Of a stretch of 7,384 nucleotides of DNA, positions 1 through 5,046 are shown piece after piece. Made by a program: the position numbers and the translations under genes. The notes beneath the pieces were generated by a model. It did no database searches. It saw only the letters and a program-made list of their open reading frames with translations, and had not been told where the DNA came from. Within the stretch, counting starts at the first letter, position 1, and each line of letters starts with the position of its first letter. Origin of the DNA: JBBQAA01 sp038276395 (lineage in GTDB: Bacteria; Actinomycetota; Thermoleophilia; Solirubrobacterales; Solirubrobacteraceae); the NCBI GenBank assembly GCA_038276395.1, contig JBBQAA010000024.1, positions 1 to 7,384 on the forward strand, given 5' to 3'.

Positions 1-118
1 AGCAGGCGTGGTCACCCGGGCCATCCGGCCCGGGCTCCGTTGAAGCCTCGGCACGTGGGCTGATAGCGCCGCCGAGTACGTCGTCACCCGGGCCATCCGG
101 CCCGGGCTCCGTTGAAGC
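1..118 (+). repeat. Duplicated two-spacer block of the array, left copy (cut by window edge)
   Basis: Bases 1-118 are identical to 144-261, an offset of 143 nt, which is exactly two spacer-repeat units. The block holds the last 10 nt of one spacer, a repeat, a full 36-nt spacer (47-82) and a second repeat. Identity stops after 118, where the next spacer differs from the one after 261. Only the tail of the first spacer is inside the window, so the true length of this copy cannot be seen. Confidence 0.95.
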
Positions 119-143
119 GCTTGCGGGGTCGCGGTCGATTCCG

Positions 144-261
144 AGCAGGCGTGGTCACCCGGGCCATCCGGCCCGGGCTCCGTTGAAGCCTCGGCACGTG
201 GGCTGATAGCGCCGCCGAGTACGTCGTCACCCGGGCCATCCGGCCCGGGCTCCGTTGAAGC
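144..261 (+). repeat. Duplicated two-spacer block of the array, right copy
   Basis: This copy matches 1-118 base for base. The complete unit is probably 119-261: a 35-nt spacer (119-153, ending AGCAGGCGTG), a repeat (154-189), a 36-nt spacer (190-225, identical to 47-82) and a repeat (226-261). Recombination between identical repeats in the array is the usual explanation for such block duplication. Two independent acquisitions of the same two spacers in the same order are far less likely. Confidence 0.95.
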
Positions 262-948
262 GAGTTCACACTCCGGCGTGGCTTGAGCTTGCCGGGGGTC
301 ACCCGGGCCATCCGGCCCGGGCTCGGTTGAAGCGACCCGCCGCCCTGTCCCTACGACGAGGACCCGATCGTCACCCGGGCCATCCGGCCCGGGCTCCGTT
401 GAAGCATGGGCTCGGGCTCGACGCTACTCGCGGCGAGAGAAGTCACCCGGGCCATCCGGCCCGGGCTCCGTTGAAGCTGGCAGAAGCAACGCGCGCGCAT
501 CCCCGCGTACGCGGTCACCCGGGCCATCCGGCCCGGGCTCCGTTGAAGCGGGCGGAGCGGGGTGCGCTTCATGCCGCCGCCCGGGAGTCACCCGGGCCAT
601 CCGGCCCGGGCTCCGTTGAAGCCTCGTCGCACTCCTCGCGCTGCACCAACGAAAGCAAGTCACCCGGGCCATCCGGCCCGGGCTCCGTTGAAGCATGCCG
701 TGCATGAGCGCGACGATGCACGCATGAACGGTCACCCGGGCCATCCGGCCCGGGCTCCGTTGAAGCGGCGGGCCGATCTACACCCCGGACGAGTTGGGGG
801 CGGGTCACCCGGGCCATCCGGCCCGGGCTCCGTTGAAGCACGTCCCGCGCTGCGGCGCTCTCCTCCCTTGACGGGGTCACCCGGGCCATCCGGCCCGGGC
901 TCCGTTGAAGCCCGGCCGCGCCGCCGTAGCCGCCGGCTCGACGGCAGG

Positions 949-984
949 GTCACCCGGGCCATCCAGCCCGGGCTCCGTTGAAGC
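949..984 (+). repeat. Terminal, degenerate CRISPR repeat
   Basis: This last repeat differs from the consensus by G to A at position 965, repeat position 17. The change breaks the loop-closing C-G pair and leaves a 7-bp stem with a larger loop. The sequence right of 984 has no further repeat. Degeneration at one end of an array usually marks the oldest, leader-distal end, in agreement with the + orientation inferred from the GTTGAAGC handle. Confidence 0.85.
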
Positions 985-1003
985 AAGGCGCCTGCATGAC
1001 CTG

Positions 1004-1123
1004 ATGGCGCAGCAAGATGCCGAGAAGCGTCCCGGGCTGCTCTACGCGCTGCCCTACTTCCTCACCTTCACCAACGAGATCCCGGTCTACCTGCGAGCCG
1101 TTGGCGGAGACCGTCCCGGCTGA
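1004..1123 (+). pseudogene. Short unrecognised reading frame beside the array, possible gene fragment
   Basis: The frame opens at ATG 1004 and stops at TGA 1121-1123, giving 39 residues; it is also open leftward into the last repeat. Its middle reads GLLYALPYFLTFTNEI, a hydrophobic and aromatic stretch, and the codons up to about 1095 mostly end in G or C as expected for this genome, more so than on the opposite strand. I do not recognise the family. No ribosome binding site precedes the ATG, and the last residues overlap the apparent signal-peptide remnant on the other strand, so this is more likely a piece of a former gene than a working one. It could also be chance in GC-rich DNA. Confidence 0.22.
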
Positions 1124-1194
1124 GGCGGCGGCGGGGAGAAGGCCGACGGCAAGGACGGCGAGGAGCGGAGCGGAGCGATACGGGCGGCGGGCAT
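1098..1194 (-). pseudogene. Frameshifted 5' remnant of a secreted-protein gene (signal peptide)
   Basis: On the - strand an ATG at 1194 starts MPAARIAPL, but this frame then turns into a Pro/Ser-rich run. From about 1161 another frame reads APLLAVLAVGLLPAAASAG followed by TVSANGSQV: a hydrophobic core and an AXA-type cleavage site, typical of a Sec signal peptide. The two frames join perfectly if one of the three GCTCC copies (1162-1176) is removed, giving a short basic start, the core and ASA. So the gene seems broken by expansion of a 5-bp repeat, or its frame varies with copy number. The open frame runs on to a stop inside the last CRISPR repeat (950-952), but left of about 1098 it no longer looks coding, so the rest of the gene is probably gone. 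A TACCCT hexamer at 1198-1203 could be a -10 box; no -35 or Shine-Dalgarno is evident. Function of the mature protein is unknown. Confidence 0.4.
1162..1176. repeat. 5-bp tandem repeat, three copies of GGAGC
   Basis: GGAGC occurs three times without interruption (GCTCC on the - strand). The unit is not a multiple of three, so each gain or loss shifts the reading frame. Two copies would put the ATG at 1194 in frame with the signal peptide encoded just beyond; the three copies seen here do not. Confidence 0.85.
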
Positions 1195-1250
1195 GCGAGG
1201 GTAGCCGCGGCCGACCAGATCTGAAGGGAAGCCGAACGCCCCGCGCGTCC

Positions 1251-1976
1251 TCACCCCACCGCCAGCGCGGCGTGGGCCTCGGCCACCGTGAAGCGCCCCT
1301 CGTAGAGCGCCTTGCCCACGATCACCCCCGCGAGGTTCACCTGGCGCAGCGCGACGAGCCCGCGGAGATCCTCCAGCGAGCCGATCCCGCCCGAGTAGAC
1401 GAAGCGGCCGCGGACGGCGGCCGCGACGCCGCGGACCTCCTCCAGGTCCGGCCCCGCGAGCATCCCGTCCCGCTCGATGTTCGAGTAGACGAAGGAGCGC
1501 ACGCCCCGGTGCCGCAGGCGCTCGAGCACGTTCGCGGCCGGCATCTGCGTCTGCTCGGTCCACCCGGCGGTGGAGACGCGCCCGTCCCGTACGTCGACGG
1601 AGACGAGCGCGCGATCGCCGAAGCCGGCGACGACCTCGTCGAGGAAGTCGACGTCCGTGTAGGCCGCCGTCCCGAGGATCACCCGGGTGGCGCCGGCCCG
1701 GAGCGCGTCCCGCACGGAGGGAACCGAGCGCAGCCCGCCGCCGACCTGGACCGGGACGCCGAGCGCGGCGATCGCCTCGACGTGGCCGAGGTTCGCGGGC
1801 TTGCCCGAACGCGCGCCGTCGAGGTCGACCACGTGCAGATAGCGCGCGCCCTGGTCGATCCAGCGGCGGGCGGCGTCCGCCGGGGCTGAGTCATAGACGG
1901 TCTCGGCGGCGAAGTCGCCCTGCGCGAGGCGCACCGCCTTCCCGTCGCGGATGTCGATCGCCGGGTAGAGGATCAT
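1251..1976 (-). CDS. hisA: HisA, ProFAR isomerase of histidine biosynthesis
   Basis: HisA opens the aminoaldose ring of ProFAR to give PRFAR (an Amadori rearrangement) in the cytoplasm, the fourth step of histidine synthesis. The product is 241 aa, full length for this single-domain (beta/alpha)8 barrel. Visible marks are PAIDIRDGK with the N-terminal catalytic Asp8, the phosphate-site motif QVGGGLR (77-83), Asp128 in VSVDVRDG, NIERDGMLAGPD (166-177) and the second phosphate loop YSGGIGS (194-200). Ser165 sits where Thr is usual. The ATG overlaps the hisH stop as ATGA, which fixes the start. It is the last gene of the operon; hisF, which makes the partner of HisH, does not follow. The bifunctional HisA/TrpF protein PriA of Actinomycetia is an alternative: overall the sequence looks HisA-like, but the choice depends on whether trpF exists elsewhere in the genome. 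Confidence 0.97.
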   Translation of the reverse strand: MILYPAIDIRDGKAVRLAQGDFAAETVYDSAPADAARRWIDQGARYLHVVDLDGARSGKPANLGHVEAIAALGVPVQVGGGLRSVPSVRDALRAGATRVILGTAAYTDVDFLDEVVAGFGDRALVSVDVRDGRVSTAGWTEQTQMPAANVLERLRHRGVRSFVYSNIERDGMLAGPDLEEVRGVAAAVRGRFVYSGGIGSLEDLRGLVALRQVNLAGVIVGKALYEGRFTVAEAHAALAVG

Positions 1977-2611
1977 GCGGCGAGGGAGACGCGGCCGCAC
2001 TCCCGCACCCAGCCGCCGAGGAGCGCCAGCCCGAGCGTGGAGGACTTCTCCGGGTGGAACTGCACGCCCGCGACGTTCCCGCGGGCGATCGCGGTGACGA
2101 ACGTCCCGCCGTACTCCGCGGTCCCGAGCACGAACTCCTCCGGGACGCCCACCGGCGCGTAGGAGTGCACGTGGTAGAAGGCGCCCGTGGCGGGCAGGTC
2201 GGCGCTCAGCGGATGCTCGCCGCGCCAGCTCACCGTGGTCCAGCCGATGTGCGGCAGGCGCAGGCCAGCGGCGGGCAGCGGGGCGACGCGCCCGGGCACG
2301 AGGCCGAGCCCCTCGGTCTCCCCGAACTCCGAGGATGAGCAGAGCAGCACCTGCATCCCCAGGCACAGCCCGAGCAGGGGCACGCCCACCTCCGCGCGCT
2401 CGCGCAGGACCTCGTCGAGCCCGACGGCCCGCAGCGCTTCCATCGCGGCGCGAAAGGCGCCGACGCCGGGCACGACGACGCCGTCGGCGGCGCGGATCGC
2501 GTCGTGCTCGCACGTGATCTCGGGCCGGCCGCCGACGCGCTCGATCGCCTTCTCCACCGAGCGGCGGTTGCCCATCCCGTAGTCGGCGATGGCGATCAGC
2601 GGCGCGCTCAC
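1973..2611 (-). CDS. hisH: HisH, glutaminase subunit of IGP synthase
   Basis: HisH hydrolyses glutamine and channels ammonia to HisF, which makes imidazole glycerol phosphate and AICAR from PRFAR (step 5). The 212-aa product is a class I glutamine amidotransferase of normal length. The N-terminal IADYGMGN is typical, PGVGAF (48-53) forms the oxyanion region, and the catalytic triad is Cys83 in GLCLGMQ, His186 and Glu188 in VQFHPEKS. HIGWTTV (121-127) and the aromatic FYHVHSY (145-151) are family hallmarks. The start is GTG at 2611, overlapping the hisB stop as GTGA; the frame is open further upstream but that part is antisense-like shadow of hisB. Its stop overlaps hisA. The obligate partner HisF is not encoded in the window. 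Confidence 0.97.
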   Translation of the reverse strand: MSAPLIAIADYGMGNRRSVEKAIERVGGRPEITCEHDAIRAADGVVVPGVGAFRAAMEALRAVGLDEVLRERAEVGVPLLGLCLGMQVLLCSSSEFGETEGLGLVPGRVAPLPAAGLRLPHIGWTTVSWRGEHPLSADLPATGAFYHVHSYAPVGVPEEFVLGTAEYGGTFVTAIARGNVAGVQFHPEKSSTLGLALLGGWVRECGRVSLAA

Positions 2612-3201
2612 GTGAGCGTGCCCTTGGTGCTCGGCACGCCCTCGACCTCGGGGTCGAGCGCGACCGCGACGCGCAGCGCGCGGGCGAAGGCCTTGAACAG
2701 CGCCTCGACGACGTGGTGGGCGTTCGTGCCCGCCTCCTGGGTCAGGTGCAGGGTGAGGCGGGCGTTCGTGGCGACCGCGCGGAAGAACTCCTCGGCCAGC
2801 TCGTGGTCGAAGCTCCCAATCGTGCCCGGAGGCAGCACGGCGGAGAACGAGCAGAACGGCCGCCCGGAGACGTCGATCGCGCACGCCGCGCGCGCCTCGT
2901 CCATCGGCACGACGGCGTGGCCGTAGCGGCGGATCCCGGCGCGGTCTGAGAGCGCCTCGTCGAGCGCCTGACCGAAGGCGATTCCCACGTCCTCGACGGT
3001 GTGGTGGCCGCCGGTCTCGAGGTCCCCCGTGGCCTGCACGTCGAGGGCGAGGTTCCCGTGGCGCGCCAGCAGGTCGAGCATGTGGTCGAAGAACCCGATG
3101 CCGGTCTGCCGACGCGCGGTCGCGTAGCCCCCGAGGTCGAGGGAGAGGGAGACGTCGGTCTCCCCGGTCTTCCGGTGGATCTGGGCGGCGCGGTCGATCA
3201 T
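2608..3201 (-). CDS. hisB: HisB, imidazoleglycerol-phosphate dehydratase (monofunctional)
   Basis: HisB dehydrates IGP to imidazole-acetol phosphate, step 6 of the pathway, using bound Mn(II). At 197 aa it is the single-domain form, without the N-terminal phosphatase domain of the enterobacterial fusion. Metal-binding repeats are clear: FFDHML (37-42), HHTVED (66-71), FDHELAEEFF (131-140) and AHHVVEA (161-167), and the C-terminus ends in PSTKGTLT as is usual. The start is ATG at 3201, overlapping the hisD stop as ATGA, with a GAGGGA Shine-Dalgarno at 3205-3210. The stop overlaps the hisH GTG. The frame continues open into hisD sequence, but that extension has no family match. Confidence 0.97.
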   Translation of the reverse strand: MIDRAAQIHRKTGETDVSLSLDLGGYATARRQTGIGFFDHMLDLLARHGNLALDVQATGDLETGGHHTVEDVGIAFGQALDEALSDRAGIRRYGHAVVPMDEARAACAIDVSGRPFCSFSAVLPPGTIGSFDHELAEEFFRAVATNARLTLHLTQEAGTNAHHVVEALFKAFARALRVAVALDPEVEGVPSTKGTLT

Positions 3202-4424
3202 GCGTCCCTCATTCTTAGCTCCATCGAGTGGGCGTGCTCGGCAAAGCCCTCGGCGCGGGCAATGGTGGCGCCCTCGCCCGCCAACCGGGCGGCGGCTCCC
3301 GAGTCGATCCGGACCTCGGAGAAGCGGCGGCGGAAGACCCGGGGCGAGAGGCCGGAGGAGAACCGCGCGGCGCCCCCCGTGGGCAGGACGTGGTTCGAGC
3401 CCGCGACGTAGTCGCCGAACGCCGTGCCCGTGCCCACGAACACGCAGCCGGCTCCGCGCACGAGCGGCGCCCGCGCCTCGGCCTCCTCCCCCAGCAGCTC
3501 GAGATGCTCGGGGGCGAACTCGGCGGCCCACTCGAGCGCCGCGTCGAGCCCGCCGGGGAGCGGCAGGACGGCGACGGCGCCCGTGTCGGGAGCCTCGGCG
3601 AGCGCGGCGGCGACCGCCTCGCGGAGCGCGCCCGAGTCCGTGAGGAGCACGACGAGCGTCCCCGGCCCGTGCTCAGCCTGGGCGAGCAGGTCGGAAATGA
3701 CGTCCTCCGCGCGCGCGCCGTCCGACGCGATGACGACGACGTCGCTCGGCCCCGCCAGCCCGTCGATCCCCACGGCGCCGAAGACCTGGCGCTTGGCCTC
3801 GGTGACCCAGGCGTTCCCGGGGCCGGCGATGACGTCGACGCGGGGGATCGTCTCCGTGCCGTAGGCCAGCGCGCCGATCGCCTGGGCGCCGCCGACGGCG
3901 TGCACGCGCGTCGCGCCCGCGAGCCGCGCGGCGGCGAGGACGACGGGATGCACGCGCCCGTCCGGTGCAGGTGGCGAGCAGAGAGCGATGTCCTCCACCC
4001 CCGCGACGCGCGCGGTGACGACCCCCATGAGGACGCTCGAGGGGTAGGCCGCGCGGCCGCCGGGCGCGTAGATCCCGGCGGCGGCGACGGGCTCCTCGCG
4101 CAGGGTGATGCGCTGCCCCTCGGGACCGCTCAGCTCGCTCTCGGAGCCGAGGCCCGCCCGCGCGACGAGGGCGATGTTCTCGGCGGCGAGCTCAAGCGCG
4201 GAGCGCAGCTCGGGCCCGAGCGCGGCGAGCGCCGCGTCGAGGTCGTCCGGGGTGGGCGGGATCGGCTCGACGCGGTCGATCAGCTTGGTCAGACGGGCGA
4301 CGGCGCCGTCGCCGCCCGTGCGCACCGCCTGTAGATACTTGCGGACGTTCCGCTCGACGCCGGTGCTCTCGTCGGCGAAGAGCGCCCGCGCCGCCGCCGG
4401 CGTCTCCACCTCCTCACAGCGCAC
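3198..4424 (-). CDS. hisD: HisD, histidinol dehydrogenase
   Basis: HisD oxidises histidinol to histidinal and then to histidine with two NAD+, the last two steps of the pathway. The product is 408 aa, close to the usual 420-440, and covers the whole family fold. Conserved stretches are GIYAPGGRAAYPSSVLM (117-133), AVGGAQAIGALAYGTE (176-191), IAGPGNAWVTEAKRQV (199-214) and the NHVLPT run at 344-349. Zinc ligands by comparison with the E. coli enzyme are Gln249 and His252 (QAEHG), Asp338 (GDY) and His397; the catalytic pair is Glu306-His307 in APEHLE. The start chosen is GTG 4424, which overlaps hisG by 11 nt. No Shine-Dalgarno precedes it; a strong AGGAGGTGG-like run lies just inside the gene, so a start somewhat downstream is possible, but no good start codon follows it at once. 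Confidence 0.96.
   Translation of the reverse strand: MRCEEVETPAAARALFADESTGVERNVRKYLQAVRTGGDGAVARLTKLIDRVEPIPPTPDDLDAALAALGPELRSALELAAENIALVARAGLGSESELSGPEGQRITLREEPVAAAGIYAPGGRAAYPSSVLMGVVTARVAGVEDIALCSPPAPDGRVHPVVLAAARLAGATRVHAVGGAQAIGALAYGTETIPRVDVIAGPGNAWVTEAKRQVFGAVGIDGLAGPSDVVVIASDGARAEDVISDLLAQAEHGPGTLVVLLTDSGALREAVAAALAEAPDTGAVAVLPLPGGLDAALEWAAEFAPEHLELLGEEAEARAPLVRGAGCVFVGTGTAFGDYVAGSNHVLPTGGAARFSSGLSPRVFRRRFSEVRIDSGAAARLAGEGATIARAEGFAEHAHSMELRMRDA
3205..3210 (-). promoter_or_regulatory. Ribosome binding site of hisB
   Basis: GAGGGA lies three bases upstream of the hisB ATG and inside the last codons of hisD. It supports the ATG at 3201 as the start rather than codons farther upstream in the open frame. 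Confidence 0.55.
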
Positions 4425-5046
4425 GCACGCGCTCCAGCACGGAGTCGATGGCCGCCGCCTTCAGCTTGTGGGCCACGGGATTGGCGATCAGCCGCGCGGT
4501 GCAGACGGCGATCTCCTCGCGCACGACGAGGCCGTTCTCCCTGAGCGTCGTCCCGGTGGCCGTGAGGTCGACGATCGCCTCGACGAGCCCGGTCAGCGGC
4601 GCGAGCTCGACCGAGCCCTTGACCTCGACGATCTCGGCCTGACGGCCCGTGCGCTCGAAGTACCGCGCGGCGATCTTCGGGTACTTCGTGGCGATGCGCA
4701 TGACGCCGAGGCGGCGCAGCGCCTCGGCGGCGATGTCCTCTCCCGCCTCGCCGGCGAAGACCATGACGCAGCGCCCGAAGCCGAGGTCGAGCAGCTCGTA
4801 GACGTCGCGCTCGGACTGCTCCATGAGCACGTCCTTGCCGACGACGCCGAGGTCGGCGGCACCCGCCTCGACGTAGGTGGGGACGTCCGAGGGCCGCATG
4901 GTGACGATGCCGACGTCCCCGAAGAGGAGCCGGCGGTCGTTTCCCCGCACCTCGGTCGTCTGCACGCCGAGCGCGTCGAGCAGGTCGAGCGTGTCGCCCA
5001 TGAGGGCCCCGCGGGGCACGGCGAAGGTCAGCTCGGGCGGGCTCAC
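4414..5046 (-). CDS. hisG: HisG, ATP phosphoribosyltransferase, short form
   Basis: HisG joins ATP and PRPP to make phosphoribosyl-ATP, the committed and feedback-controlled step of histidine synthesis. At 210 aa it is the short form, which lacks the C-terminal histidine-binding domain of long HisG and works only in complex with HisZ; hisZ lies directly upstream, as expected. Visible motifs are FAVPRGAL (8-15), SDVPTYVEAGAADLGVVGKD (53-72), RIATKYP (117-123), GSVELAPLTGL (144-154) and the PRPP loop DLTATGTTLREN (160-171). The start is GTG 5046, overlapping the hisZ stop as GTGA and preceded by a purine-rich GGGGGAGGAG site. The open frame reaches far upstream but that part is a shadow of hisZ. 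Confidence 0.97.
   Translation of the reverse strand: MSPPELTFAVPRGALMGDTLDLLDALGVQTTEVRGNDRRLLFGDVGIVTMRPSDVPTYVEAGAADLGVVGKDVLMEQSERDVYELLDLGFGRCVMVFAGEAGEDIAAEALRRLGVMRIATKYPKIAARYFERTGRQAEIVEVKGSVELAPLTGLVEAIVDLTATGTTLRENGLVVREEIAVCTARLIANPVAHKLKAAAIDSVLERVRAL

Larger units (their letters stand above)
11..984 (+). CRISPR. CRISPR array, 14 repeats and 13 complete spacers, open at the left edge
   Basis: Fourteen 36-nt direct repeats start at 11, 83, 154, 226, 298, 370, 442, 514, 587, 659, 731, 804, 876 and 949. Spacers are 35-37 nt, mostly 36. Each repeat begins GTCA, then CCCGGGCC, loop ATCC, GGCCCGGG (a perfect 8-bp stem), then CTCC and the 3' end GTTGAAGC. That 3' end resembles the 8-nt ATTGAAAC-type handle of type I and type III crRNAs, so the + strand is the likely crRNA strand. 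Twelve repeats are identical; the one at 298 has C to G at repeat position 28 and the one at 949 has G to A at position 17. Bases 1-10 are the tail of a further spacer, so the array continues leftward. No cas gene, leader or tracrRNA is visible, so the subtype is not resolved. The array reads tail-to-tail against the his operon. Confidence 0.98.
985..1250. other. Array-to-operon interval with gene remnants, no intact gene
   Basis: This 266-nt stretch separates the last repeat from the hisA stop codon. Its two halves differ in coding character: to about 1095 the + strand has the more coding-like codon use, while from about 1098 to 1194 the - strand reads as a signal peptide. It contains no AT-rich leader, no hairpin followed by a T tract that would end either convergent transcript, and no tRNA-like fold that I can see. 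It looks like debris at a rearrangement junction. Confidence 0.6.

Noticed and set aside
47..82. CTCGGC and GCCGAG arms inside the duplicated spacer as a functional hairpin
   Set aside because: A 6-bp GC arm with an 18-nt loop is easily met by chance in this composition, and it would belong to the protospacer source.
84..986. Open frames on both strands across the array with repeated peptides such as LQRSPGRMARVT or SPGPSGPGSVEA
   Set aside because: They are translations of the 36-nt CRISPR repeat, which stays in frame because repeat and most spacers are multiples of three. No protein family match and no start signals.
985..1250. CRISPR leader on the right side of the array
   Set aside because: The stretch is not AT-rich, it reads as gene fragments, and the adjoining repeat is the degenerate one. 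The leader is more likely beyond the left edge.
1200..1250. Intrinsic terminator after hisA
   Set aside because: No stable hairpin followed by a T tract was found on the - strand here; the nearest self-complementary run, GCCGCGGC, has no loop or T run.
1678..1687. TCACCCGGG inside hisA matching the start of the CRISPR repeat
   Set aside because: Only 9 nt match in GC-rich coding sequence; no further repeat similarity, so chance.
1017..1889. A 290-residue open frame on the + strand over hisA
   Set aside because: It is antisense to hisA, is Arg/Pro-rich and begins in the remnant region without a ribosome binding site.
3228..4334. A 368-residue open frame on the + strand
   Set aside because: It lies antisense to hisD, which has all family motifs. 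Long shadow frames are normal in GC-rich coding DNA.
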